Positions 51,608 through 60,636 of a DNA stretch of 64,000 nucleotides are shown here, piece after piece. The stretch is from DASYAN01 sp034431765. Its GTDB lineage: Bacteria; Chloroflexota; Ktedonobacteria; Ktedonobacterales; Ktedonobacteraceae. The stretch covers positions 8,260-72,259 of the forward strand of contig DAOUDD010000095.1 of assembly GCA_034431765.1 (NCBI GenBank), in the 5' to 3' direction. Under the pieces are notes generated by a model. That model saw only the letters and a program-made list of their open reading frames with translations, did not search any database and was not told where the DNA came from. Made by a program: the position numbers and the translations under genes. Numbering within the stretch: the first letter of the stretch is position 1; every line of letters begins with the position of its first letter.

Positions 51608-53191
51608 ATGGTACAAGAAGTGCAGGTAAGCGTGCCCGCTAAGGTGCATCTGAAGCCACATACCATCTGGCAAGATAAGCATAAGCCAGACCCATGCGCT
51701 GTCGTCATTTTTGGGGCGACCGGCGATCTCGCGCAACGCAAGATTCTGCCAACCCTGGCCCATCTGATGCATGATCATCCAACACCGGAGAGCTTTTGCA
51801 TCGTGGCATTTGCACGCCGTCCCCTGGACGATGAGCAGTGGCGGGCAATGGTGCTGGAGTCGCTGGGAAAGTATATGCCAGAGGATGACAGGCTGGATGA
51901 GGCGGCTCAGCAAGCGTTTGCACAGCGTCTCTACTACTGCCAATCAAATTTTGATGATCCGCAGGGCTACAAAAAGTTGTCCGACATGCTGGATCGCCTG
52001 GACAGTGAGCGCAATACACATGGCAATCGTCTCTTCTACCTGGCAACGCCTCCCGATACCGATCCTGGCATTATTGCGCACCTTGGCGAGTTGGGTCTAT
52101 CAAAGCCACTGCAACGCAATGAGGACGGCAAGTCTTCCTGGACACGTATCATCGTTGAGAAACCCTTTGGACATGATTTGGCCTCGGCGCAGCAGCTTAA
52201 TGAGGATTTTGCACGCGTCTTCAAAGAAGAGCAGGTGTACCGCATCGACCATTACATGGGCAAAGAGACCGTACAGAATATCATCGCGCTGCGCTTCTCA
52301 AATGGTATCTTTGAGCCGTTGTGGAATCAGAAATTTATTGACCACGTGCAGATTCTCGTCGGCGAAAGTCTGGGAGTCGAGGGACGTGCAGAGTTTTATG
52401 AGCATGCCGGAGCGATCCGTGATATTGTGCAGAACCACATTATGCAAATTCTTTGCCTGACCGCTATGGAGCCGCCAGCATCCTTTGAGGCCAATACCAT
52501 TCGTGATGAGAAGGTCAAAGTGCTGCATGCTATTCCTCTGTTCACCCCACAGCAGGTAGCTGAGTATACAGTTCGTGGGCAGTACACTTCTGGCGCGATT
52601 GATGGAGAGTCGATGATCGGATACAGAGAAGAGAAGGGCGTTGACTCACAGTCAACGACCGAGACCTATGTTGCGCTCAAGCTCTTCATTGAGAACTGGC
52701 GTTGGGCCGATGTCCCCTTCTACATTCGTACTGGCAAGCATCTGCCCAAGCGTAGCACTGAAGTCACGGTCCAATTCAAGCGTGTGCCGCACCAGCTCTA
52801 CACACCTGAAGAGACAACTGGTTTGATGCCGAACCGCTTGACAATGCGTATTCAACCTGACGAAGGCATCTCATTGAAGATCGGAGCAAAGATTCCCGGA
52901 GCAAGTCAGCAGTTATGTTCGGTTGATATGAGCTTCTCCTACGCAGGTGCTTTTGGTATTGAGTCGCCAGATGCCTATGAGCGCTTGATTGCCGACTGTA
53001 TGATCGGGGACTCGACGCTCTTCATTCGCCGTGACGAGATTGAAGCGTCCTGGAAGATTATCGATAGTATCACACAGGCGTGGCAGCAGATGCCTGCCGA
53101 CACGCTCCATCCCTATCCGGCCGGTTCCTGGGGACCCGAAGAGGCCACTGCACTGATTGAGCGAGATGGGCGACAGTGGGATAACCCTTAA
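51608..53191 (+). CDS. zwf: Glucose-6-phosphate 1-dehydrogenase
   Basis: This 527-residue enzyme oxidises glucose 6-phosphate to 6-phosphogluconolactone with NADP+, the entry step of the oxidative pentose phosphate path. IFGATGDLAQRK (about 36-47) binds the nucleotide. VEKPFGHD (about 182) and the active-site RIDHYMGKE (about 214-222) are intact, with the catalytic His in NHIMQI-type context nearby. The N-terminus is about 25 residues longer than many homologues. GAGGAGAG lies 8 nt before the ATG. It is transcribed alone and ends at a bidirectional terminator. 6-phosphogluconolactonase is not adjacent. Confidence 0.96.
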   Translation: MVQEVQVSVPAKVHLKPHTIWQDKHKPDPCAVVIFGATGDLAQRKILPTLAHLMHDHPTPESFCIVAFARRPLDDEQWRAMVLESLGKYMPEDDRLDEAAQQAFAQRLYYCQSNFDDPQGYKKLSDMLDRLDSERNTHGNRLFYLATPPDTDPGIIAHLGELGLSKPLQRNEDGKSSWTRIIVEKPFGHDLASAQQLNEDFARVFKEEQVYRIDHYMGKETVQNIIALRFSNGIFEPLWNQKFIDHVQILVGESLGVEGRAEFYEHAGAIRDIVQNHIMQILCLTAMEPPASFEANTIRDEKVKVLHAIPLFTPQQVAEYTVRGQYTSGAIDGESMIGYREEKGVDSQSTTETYVALKLFIENWRWADVPFYIRTGKHLPKRSTEVTVQFKRVPHQLYTPEETTGLMPNRLTMRIQPDEGISLKIGAKIPGASQQLCSVDMSFSYAGAFGIESPDAYERLIADCMIGDSTLFIRRDEIEASWKIIDSITQAWQQMPADTLHPYPAGSWGPEEATALIERDGRQWDNP

Positions 53192-53258
53192 GTTTGCTCT
53201 TGTTCCTGTGCGTTCGGAGACGAGTTATGCGTTTCTGAACGCATAGAAAGAGAATAAA

Positions 53259-53295
53259 AAAAGGGAGTGGCAATATTCATATGCCACTCCCTTTT
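53259..53295. terminator. Bidirectional terminator between zwf and csbD-like gene
   Basis: A 14-bp stem, AAAAGGGAGTGGCA (53259-53272) with TGCCACTCCCTTTT (53282-53295), has T runs on both strands. A smaller hairpin, ATGCGTT/AACGCAT (53227-53244), precedes it on the zwf side. Confidence 0.9.
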
Positions 53296-53352
53296 CGAGA
53301 TCTGTAAGGATAGAGCTAGCTCTACTCACTTACAGAGCAGTAACGTTTGCTA

Positions 53353-53574
53353 TTACTTGTTCGGATCGAGCGCCTTATCAACTTTCTGCTCGACATTGCC
53401 AAGGGTGGACTCGGCGGTGCCGCCAGTCTCTTTTGCGCGACCCTTTACCTGGGCCTCTGTGTTGCCAGTGAGATCGCCTACTTTGCTCTGCACCTTACCG
53501 ACAGCCTGGTCAACTTTGCCTTTCAGCGTATCCTGCTTGCCCTGTGTGCCAAGGTCTTTCTCTTGATCTGCCAT
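53353..53574 (-). CDS. CsbD-family stress protein
   Basis: This 73-residue hydrophilic protein has the CsbD pattern: DTLKGKVDQAVGKVQSKVGDLTGN (about 15-38), then lysine/alanine-rich helices. Members are small, highly expressed general-stress proteins of unknown mechanism. AAGGAG lies 8 nt before the ATG, and a strong terminator follows. The gene converges on zwf. Confidence 0.9.
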   Translation of the reverse strand: MADQEKDLGTQGKQDTLKGKVDQAVGKVQSKVGDLTGNTEAQVKGRAKETGGTAESTLGNVEQKVDKALDPNK

Positions 53575-53902
53575 GATTTGATTCTCCTTTTTGTGTTTTA
53601 TCGCAACAGAGGAAATGTCTCTTCAGCTTACAAAGGTTTATAGCTCCGTTGCTGTGCCGTAACGAGCATTCCTTTCGAGAAAGCTTCGTATTGCGAACCC
53701 TCTATTTGTAATACTCTTGAGAGGAACAAAAGGGATACAAGGCTGAACAGTATAGATAATTCTATGCGGCGAAATGCTTCATCTGTGTATAGCCTTTCGC
53801 TAGTCAAGTGTGAAGAAGAGTAAAAGCAACAACTCAATCCTCTTCTCTAATGCAACAGGACTTTGTGGAGCCACGATTTATTTTAGCAGAGCCACGGCTT
53901 CT
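53575..53902. other. Intergenic region without a clear gene
   Basis: This 328-bp gap lies downstream of the truncated methyltransferase. I looked at the minus-strand frames near its end for the missing C-terminal half and saw nothing recognisable. Short frames on both strands have no ribosome binding sites. Confidence 0.4.
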
Positions 53903-54322
53903 CTACAACGTAGTAACGCCAGATATTTGTATAACTTCGTGTTTTATCACACCGCAGATAAGCTTTATCCACTGCCAGAAAGCAGAGTTGCAGATGACAA
54001 TATCTGCCGTACCCTCTGGCACAACCTCGTGCAACTGTCCGGCATAAACCTGTATAAACTGTACCTGGGGGAGTTTTCGGCGTGCTATTGCCAGCATTGC
54101 TTCTGACATGTCTACACCAATAAACGTACCTTGTCCCGCCAATCGCGCGACTATCTGCTCTGTCACAATTCCTGTTCCGCAGGCTACGTCGATAACAGTG
54201 AAACCTGGATGAATTTCCGCGATCTCAAGCATCTTCTTGCCCGTTTCTTTGTAGGTAGCAAATGTTTGAGCATATTGCTCATAGAGCTGGGCATTGTAGG
54301 CATCATTCCATACACTGTTCAT
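53903..54322 (-). pseudogene. Truncated class I SAM-dependent methyltransferase
   Basis: This 139-residue frame holds only the N-terminal half of a methyltransferase fold. Motif I is VIDVACGTGIVTE (about 43-55), GVDMSEAML follows (about 73), and ADIVICNSAFWQW is motif IV (about 107-119). After that the sequence loses resemblance and ends, whereas relatives run to about 250 residues. The 5' end is normal (AGGGG 8 nt before the ATG). It is probably a deletion remnant, though a short active form cannot be excluded. Confidence 0.65.
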
Positions 54323-54356
54323 CGTATAGACCCCTGAGAACTAATTTTGTGAGGAA

Positions 54357-55751
54357 TTAACCGGGTACATTAAGATCTCGGTTAACTCTAATAATATCAT
54401 ATATAAGCGCTTTTGTATCCTGGAAAATTGGAAAAATATGTGGTTTCAAGACGAAAAACGTCAGCAAAATCAAGGGAACGATGCGGCTCAGAACGCTGAT
54501 TTGCCAGCCTAACACTGTTGGGTCAAGGCCAAGAAAGTGATCCATGACTACTGTATCTCGCGCATGGAAAGCTCCAAGCGTGAAGTCCCAGGACGCGAGT
54601 ATGTTCAGGAGAAACATCGCATTCGGCAGACTGATCAGGATGATGCAGATGCGTGAAGAAAGCCGTTGAAATTCTGGACGCGTCACCAGGCAGACGGCGA
54701 GGATGGGAATGAGCGTGGTGTAGTGATACTCGAAGACTAGGCCGTAAAAGAGCAGATAGTAGGCGATGGCGAGAAATATGCCCGTCACGAGACTGATCCT
54801 CCTGAAAGCGCTCAGATAGACAACGAGCACAAGGCAGAGCATTTTGAGTGTGGAAAGAAAGCTCTCTGGAAACTGAGTGCTGTAACGCAGGAACGCCTCT
54901 AGTGTAAAAATCTGGATTGGACCGGATAGGTTAGGATTGAAGAAATTGTCCCATAAGTTTTTTGTGTAGTAAAGTCCAGACCCATTTAGTAAAAATATCC
55001 CTGTAATGGCTATAAATAATCCTACGCCAATTAGCACGGTTTTATACTGGCGTTTGAACAAGAAAACAGGTATCCATAGTAGTCCAATAGGTTTGACAGT
55101 CAGGGTCAAGAAGTACAGTATTCCATTGAACTCTGACTGTTCATGTTTGATCAACCTGATGAGCAATAGAAAGAGGAAAATGTTGAGGGCAAATTGAAAT
55201 TGCGAGATTTCGATTTCTAAGTACTGTGTGGAATTGATGAGACTAAGAAAGAGAGCCAGACCAATGTACTTACTCTCCTTAAAATTTCTATAGAAATAGA
55301 ATAACACTGCAAGGTAGACCAAAAGTTTGCTGAACATCCAGACATAGAAGGATGAGGCAGGCGAAAACAGCGTCAGAAAGGAGCCAAGCACGAGCGTAAA
55401 GAGTGGATGATAGACGTTCGGGTTGCTCGCGGGAAAGCCAATGCCAAAGATCTGCGCTCCTGCAACAGCCGTCGCGTTCAAAGGTCCTCCATGTATATAG
55501 GAGTATGCACCGTTAGGAACCTGGTAAAAATCCATACCCCGGCAGCACAGATGTAAAGCGCTGCCTGAGAAAAACAAGTTGAACCAGCCAGTACGACTGG
55601 CAGAGATATAAAAGGCAAGATGGATTAGGAGACCCAATCCCACCCAGAACAACGGGTGGAGTGTGAACAGAGCAAACGTCTTCTGGTTCCCACTCATTTC
55701 GCCTCCTTCTTGCTCTTTCAGCTCTTCAGAGGAGTGCTCTGTTGTCTCCAT
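54357..55751 (-). CDS. GT87-like membrane glycosyltransferase (GT-C fold)
   Basis: This 464-residue protein has about ten membrane helices and resembles the glycosyltransferase 87 (DUF2029) family, which uses polyprenyl-phosphate sugars on the outer face of the membrane. After a short acidic N-terminus the first helix is near 35-52. An extracellular loop contains GMDFYQVPNGAYSYIHGGP with an early acidic residue, as in GT-C enzymes. The acceptor is unknown. GAGGAAC lies 8 nt before the ATG. It neighbours a second GT-C protein (56515), separated by a thioesterase gene. Confidence 0.78.
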   Translation of the reverse strand: METTEHSSEELKEQEGGEMSGNQKTFALFTLHPLFWVGLGLLIHLAFYISASRTGWFNLFFSGSALHLCCRGMDFYQVPNGAYSYIHGGPLNATAVAGAQIFGIGFPASNPNVYHPLFTLVLGSFLTLFSPASSFYVWMFSKLLVYLAVLFYFYRNFKESKYIGLALFLSLINSTQYLEIEISQFQFALNIFLFLLLIRLIKHEQSEFNGILYFLTLTVKPIGLLWIPVFLFKRQYKTVLIGVGLFIAITGIFLLNGSGLYYTKNLWDNFFNPNLSGPIQIFTLEAFLRYSTQFPESFLSTLKMLCLVLVVYLSAFRRISLVTGIFLAIAYYLLFYGLVFEYHYTTLIPILAVCLVTRPEFQRLSSRICIILISLPNAMFLLNILASWDFTLGAFHARDTVVMDHFLGLDPTVLGWQISVLSRIVPLILLTFFVLKPHIFPIFQDTKALIYDIIRVNRDLNVPG

Positions 55752-56013
55752 ACTGCGTTCCTCAAAGAAATTTTGTAGAGTCCTGTATCAATACGACCCA
55801 CAGTATAGACCACAATGTCAAATGTATCAATGTATAGACCCAGGAAAACAAGACGAAAGAAGTACTGAAGAGAAGCAGAATTATTTTCGCTCTACAAATG
55901 AGAGTATCTTCCCTTGTTTGAAGACTGTATCAACTGTATACTGACTGTGGAATATGTATTGCTGAATATACTCAGGTAGAATAAGGCCACTGTTGCAGGA
56001 AGGTGTTTAACGA

Positions 56014-56499
56014 ATGCAAGTAGCCCATAATCAGGCACAGCATCGGCTGCAAGAACTTCAAGATTTGCTCTACGCTCAAATTCCTCTGGTCAAGCATCTG
56101 AATTTTAGAGTCAGCAGTTATGATGGTATAGTTCTGCGCCTGGATGCTCCACTGCTTGAAAATATGAATATTTTTGGAACTGCCTTCGCTGGTAGCTTGA
56201 ATGCTATTCTTACGGTATCTGGATGGTGCCTTTCCTGGCTCTTACTGCAAGAACTGGGGTTGCAGGGGGATGTCATGATTCAAGAGAGTTCTTGCCAGTA
56301 CCTTCTTCCCGTCACAAAAGATTTCTCCGTCATCTGCCAAAGGCCTCCTGATGCAGATATCCATAGCTTCAAGCAAACGTTGATGCGAAAAGGAAAGGCG
56401 CGCCTTGACCTGTCCGCAGAAATTGTAGAGACCTCCAAAGTCGCAGTCTCGTTTACAGGACGTTATGTTGGGATACTGAAAGAGAGCGTCACACGATAA
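56014..56499 (+). CDS. YiiD C-terminal-type thioesterase-like protein
   Basis: This 161-residue hot-dog-fold protein matches the YiiD C-terminal (PF09500-type) pattern. It opens with LYAQIPLVKHLNFRV, then shows RLDAPLLENMNIFGTAFAGSLNA (about 49-71), where N and the GTAFAGS turn form the active face, and WCLSWLLLQE. Substrates for these thioesterase-like proteins are unknown. It starts at ATG 56014 with AAGG about 11 nt upstream, between two glycosyltransferase genes but on the opposite strand. Confidence 0.85.
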   Translation: MQVAHNQAQHRLQELQDLLYAQIPLVKHLNFRVSSYDGIVLRLDAPLLENMNIFGTAFAGSLNAILTVSGWCLSWLLLQELGLQGDVMIQESSCQYLLPVTKDFSVICQRPPDADIHSFKQTLMRKGKARLDLSAEIVETSKVAVSFTGRYVGILKESVTR

Positions 56500-56514
56500 G
56501 CGTAAATATATACT

Positions 56515-58746
56515 TTAACAATGATCAAACAGCTCTGAGAGCTCGTTCTGGTAAATTGGATCGTATGGTGAAATATTCCGGTTCAGAGGCGTAATGATCA
56601 GCAGGTCTGTTTCTGGTTGCGAGAAGAAACGTGCTGTACGATATGTTACGTGCTGCTTGTCGAGTGTCCGTAGAATTGGTGGATGGAGATCGCTATGTTT
56701 CACGAGGAGAAGGATGCTGGGTCGATCTGAATGGAGAATTGCTCTACTCGTGAGAGGTAGGCGGCTTTTCGGTTCAGGTTCCGATAGCAGCACCGCACCG
56801 TTCGTTTTGAATGTGATTGGGTCACCAACCCAACCCGTTGCCCACGCATAGCGAATATGCTCAGCAAGCAGATAGGAGATGATCGGCTCGCTGTTTGCCG
56901 GAGCAATTGCGCAGCCGGGACCCTGAAGCATGTAATTGCTATCAGAACGTATGTATGCAATTGTCTGTGAGACGAAATAGACAATGAGCAGCAGAAATAG
57001 CAAGCCTGTTTGAACCTTCTGCCACATAGGACGCAAAAATGCCCTCTTAGTTCTTAATGCTGGAGAGAGAGTCTTTTCCTTTTGTTGTTCTCTTGCCTTG
57101 CTGACAAGAGGCGCGAAAGATAAACTCTGTTCTCCCTGACCCGACTGTTCTTCGTTCCGTGTACCTTCTCTACCTCTCCAAAGGAGAAGCGTGACGACGG
57201 CGGCGAGGAAGAAGGGCAGAACGATGACAAGCGGACCAACGTAGCGTCCCGTTGCATCCTCTGGTCCACAACCAGTTACCAGGCTGATTGCAGCAATCGA
57301 CGACATACAATAGATGAGAGATTCACTAACCAGAAAGAGCAGTGGTAGGCCAAGCAGTCTGCGCAACTGGAGATAGGAATCCGTTCGCCAGAAGAGTGAG
57401 ACGCATAGAACAAGAGCACCTAATAAAATACAGCTTCCATTTATAAGCAAGGCAGGTGTTAAAACATGTGGGTGCAGTGTAGTGACCCCAGGCTCTACAG
57501 GCAAGGCACCACCGATAACACGTGGAACCAGGCAGCGTGTGTAGATCTGTTGAACCTGGAAGATTGTTTGCAGCCTGTTCTGCTGAACCGCACCCCCCGT
57601 ATGAAAAATATAGCTTACATTCTCCCATTGATGTTGCACTCCCCAGTAGAGTGCGGGTATCCAACCAACAAAAAAGCCTGGAATCGCTCCCAGCGCCAGC
57701 AGAGCGCGTCGGAGTTCAGACTTGCGTGTCTGGTAGAGCAAGCTCAAAGAGGACAGAAACGAGCGGCGAGTAGGGAGGGTGCTTGCCTCCAATACATTTC
57801 GATGAAAGCGATTGTTCAAAGGGGACAGAAATGTGTGGCGCGTAGGGAGCGTGCTTGCCTCCAGTATATTTCGGTGAAGACGATTGTTCAAAGATGATAG
57901 AAATGAGCGGTGCGTAGGGAGCGGGCTTGCCTCGCTTCTGGATAAACCCTGCCCGACCTGTGACTTGATATGAGTTGCCTGGAACTTATCCGTCTGCATG
58001 TCACGTGGCATACGTAATCGCAATAGAACAAATGTAGCTAGCCAGAGTGCAACCGCAAGTACAGCATAAACTACAAGTGGATCAACCCAGAAGCCGAGAC
58101 CGAGGAGGAAGCCAAGCCCTACCCAACGTAGCAGCAGTTCTCGTGGAGATGCATTGGCACGCCAGCGCTGCGTCAAGCGTAACGCACTGTGCAACAGCCA
58201 GAGCATAATTACGAAGACTTCGATGTACCCGCCCAGGCTACGCAGTTCGAGTACTGCATCATAGAGTGGCGGTAGGGCGGCTAGCAGCGTTGCGATCAGT
58301 CGAAAGCGCCGTTTCGCATCCTCAGCAAGATCTGCCTCATTCGCCAATGCTGTTGCGAAATGCCACGTCAGCGTCACAAGTCCGAGAGATACCAACAGCA
58401 TAGTAATGCGCAGTGTAAGTACAGAGGGGCCAGCAAAAAAGAAGGTCAGTGCCAGCAGATACATCTCCAGGCTTCCCATATATGGCTGATTATAGTAGTA
58501 GATTGGTCGCTCTCCACCCAGAATATGTTCGGCCTGTATCCCCGCCATTGCCTCATCGCCTGCCAGCACCCCATGCGTATGCACAATAATCCACACTCGT
58601 GCTCCTATTGCAACAAGCAAACAGAGCCAGAACGGAGAGCGTAGGTGAGTAAGCAGGCGCAAATATTGCTTATAGCTTATACGATGGAGCCAGGTGAAAT
58701 TGCTGCTGAAAGAATGCGTAGATACTTTTGTAATGCTATCTTGCAT
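56515..58746 (-). CDS. GT-C membrane glycosyltransferase with internal 24-residue repeats
   Basis: This 743-residue membrane protein has about a dozen helices. Helix 1 (about 37-55) is followed by VLAGDEAMAGIQAEHIL (about 60-76). The acidic GDEA is the catalytic position of dolichyl-phosphate-mannose/ArnT-like GT39/83 enzymes. A soluble insert (about 250-345) contains a tandem 24-residue repeat (EASTLPTRxxFLSxLNNRxHRN) in about 2.7 copies. The C-terminal extracellular part (about 600-743) has no motif known to me. It probably adds a lipid-carried sugar to a cell-surface acceptor. The ribosome binding site is weak. Confidence 0.78.
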   Translation of the reverse strand: MQDSITKVSTHSFSSNFTWLHRISYKQYLRLLTHLRSPFWLCLLVAIGARVWIIVHTHGVLAGDEAMAGIQAEHILGGERPIYYYNQPYMGSLEMYLLALTFFFAGPSVLTLRITMLLVSLGLVTLTWHFATALANEADLAEDAKRRFRLIATLLAALPPLYDAVLELRSLGGYIEVFVIMLWLLHSALRLTQRWRANASPRELLLRWVGLGFLLGLGFWVDPLVVYAVLAVALWLATFVLLRLRMPRDMQTDKFQATHIKSQVGQGLSRSEASPLPTHRSFLSSLNNRLHRNILEASTLPTRHTFLSPLNNRFHRNVLEASTLPTRRSFLSSLSLLYQTRKSELRRALLALGAIPGFFVGWIPALYWGVQHQWENVSYIFHTGGAVQQNRLQTIFQVQQIYTRCLVPRVIGGALPVEPGVTTLHPHVLTPALLINGSCILLGALVLCVSLFWRTDSYLQLRRLLGLPLLFLVSESLIYCMSSIAAISLVTGCGPEDATGRYVGPLVIVLPFFLAAVVTLLLWRGREGTRNEEQSGQGEQSLSFAPLVSKAREQQKEKTLSPALRTKRAFLRPMWQKVQTGLLFLLLIVYFVSQTIAYIRSDSNYMLQGPGCAIAPANSEPIISYLLAEHIRYAWATGWVGDPITFKTNGAVLLSEPEPKSRLPLTSRAILHSDRPSILLLVKHSDLHPPILRTLDKQHVTYRTARFFSQPETDLLIITPLNRNISPYDPIYQNELSELFDHC
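57738..57935 (-). repeat. 72-bp in-frame tandem repeat
   Basis: The motif TAGGGAG...TGCTTGCCTC recurs at 57771, 57843 and 57915, exactly 72 bp apart, inside the membrane glycosyltransferase gene. Copies differ at scattered positions. The period is 24 codons, so the frame is kept. Confidence 0.85.
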
Positions 58747-58968
58747 AGAATAGCTTTCTCTATTCGTTCCTATTCTCTCATTCTCTCACTTGCTGAGAGT
58801 CAATAGATTATGGTGATATTGAACGAAAGGTAGCACTGAATGCTCTTCCTTTACAATCCATTCTAGCTCATTATATAGATCGTGTAAATGGACTTCGCTT
58901 CTTGTAAAAAGGGTCCAATCTCTACCATTCTATGCGCATGAGGGTGGCATTTTGTCTATTAACTTCTG

Positions 58969-60558
58969 CTAATTGCGAGAACTTCGGTCTAATGTAGGGG
59001 ATGAAATTATTGACAGGCCAAAGAGGAACTGATTTTCCATAAGGACAGTAGGAGGTGTAAAGGCATCACCAGTACTGGATTTGGCAATGTTGAGATGGTT
59101 GTCAGTACCAGACCAGGCCGCATAGAGTTGATTGTTGAATACCGTGAGCGCTATTCCCTGAAAGCTGGTCCCCCCTGGTGTGTCAACTCCCGTGAAGGTA
59201 GTGTCATTAACAAATCTGATGATGTGGATCAAATTATCAGTGTCAGTCCAGGCCATATAGAGCTGATTGTTGAACGCGGCTAACTCTGGGACTTTATCAG
59301 TGCTGGCACCAGGCAGAATATCAGGCGTGATAAAGGTACCACCATCGTTGGAGCGTGTGACGTAAAAGTGCTTATCGCTGCCAGTCCAAGCTATATAGAG
59401 CTGATTGTTGAATACAGTTAATGCTGGAGCCCTCGCGGAGCTAACCCCTGGCAGAACACCGGGCGTAGCAAAAGTGCTTCCATCGCTGGAACGTGTAATG
59501 GCGAGACGCTTATCGTTGCCAGTCCAGGCCATGTAGAGCTGATTGTTGAACACCGTTAACGCTGGACCCGCAATGCTCGTGAAGCCGAACTTGCTAGGAG
59601 TGGTAAAGGTGCTTCCATCGTTAGAACGTGTGACGTAGAAGAGCTTATCATTGCCGATCCAGGCGACATAGAGTTGATTGTTGAACACAGTTAACGCCGG
59701 TCGCTGAGCGCTGTTCCCCGAAAGCATTGTAGGAGATGTAAAGGTATCGCCGGTACTGGATTTAGCAATGTTGAGATGGCCGTTGCTACCAGTCCAGGCT
59801 ATGTAGGATTGATTCTTGAAAACAGCGAGCGTAGGCTGGATAAAGCTTCTTTTTTGTACTGTGGACGCCGGAGCAGATGTTGTAGTCAGGGTGGAGCTTC
59901 TCTGGTAAATTAAGCCCAGCACGCTTGCAACTACAAACACGAGGAGAAGTAACAGAATAATCAAGCTCCAACGGAGTAGCGTATACCTGCGTCTCACGGG
60001 ACGTTGAGAGCGCTCCCTTTCCGTAGATCCTTGAATCTGGGCCTGCTCAAAGATGGACGTCATCGTCCCAATCTCCTGCTGATCAGATGAAGCAGGAACT
60101 GAGAGAGATGAGGTAGGTGGTGGAGCATCAGGAAGCGCCCTGGTATAATCGAGTCCCACCTTCAGGCAGAGCCGCGCGACTGCTCGTGCATAATCCTGAC
60201 TCGCATCGAACGCTGGCAGGTCGGCCCACCTCAGAGGCACGGCTTGAGTCTCTACTCCAGCAGGGTCAGGAGCAAGGACGCGGAATACAGCGTTCATTCG
60301 TTCTTCTCGTACCAGCTTGAGTGCGCTGTCCATCGCGGCTCGCACACGTGACGATTGGAGTGCTGCCAGCGTTTGTACCATAATGAGGTCGTAACACAAC
60401 GGTAATTGCTCGCGCAGGTATTGCTCAAAGTCAGGGTCCGCAAGGTCAAAATTGTCAGTTATCACCTCAGCCCCAGCCTCGTGCAGATCGCCCATCAGGT
60501 GTGTTGCAAAGGCGGCGTCCTTTGCTGTATATGTTATAAAAATGCGTGGAAAAATCAT
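58969..60558 (-). CDS. TIR-like domain / transmembrane helix / beta-propeller protein
   Basis: This protein of about 529 residues has three parts. The N-terminal TIR or SEFIR-like domain (about 1-150) opens with RIFITYTAKDAAFATHL and has the DNFDLADPDFEQYLREQL turn. The usual Trp-x2-Glu helix of NAD-cleaving TIRs is replaced by SSRVRAAMD, so NADase activity is doubtful. One membrane helix (about 192-215) follows. The outside part is six repeats of about 45 residues built on LTVFNNQLYxAWTG (about 240-520), forming a sialidase-like propeller. It looks like a surface sensor with a cytoplasmic TIR. I chose ATG 60558 (AGAGG upstream); the frame extends to 60627. Confidence 0.75.
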   Translation of the reverse strand: MIFPRIFITYTAKDAAFATHLMGDLHEAGAEVITDNFDLADPDFEQYLREQLPLCYDLIMVQTLAALQSSRVRAAMDSALKLVREERMNAVFRVLAPDPAGVETQAVPLRWADLPAFDASQDYARAVARLCLKVGLDYTRALPDAPPPTSSLSVPASSDQQEIGTMTSIFEQAQIQGSTERERSQRPVRRRYTLLRWSLIILLLLLVFVVASVLGLIYQRSSTLTTTSAPASTVQKRSFIQPTLAVFKNQSYIAWTGSNGHLNIAKSSTGDTFTSPTMLSGNSAQRPALTVFNNQLYVAWIGNDKLFYVTRSNDGSTFTTPSKFGFTSIAGPALTVFNNQLYMAWTGNDKRLAITRSSDGSTFATPGVLPGVSSARAPALTVFNNQLYIAWTGSDKHFYVTRSNDGGTFITPDILPGASTDKVPELAAFNNQLYMAWTDTDNLIHIIRFVNDTTFTGVDTPGGTSFQGIALTVFNNQLYAAWSGTDNHLNIAKSSTGDAFTPPTVLMENQFLFGLSIISSPTLDRSSRN

Positions 60559-60636
60559 TTTTCGCACCTCTTTCATTAATGTCACAGTAGTCATAGGGTG
60601 GCATTCAGACAGGAAGAGACGGCTCATCCGCGAAAG

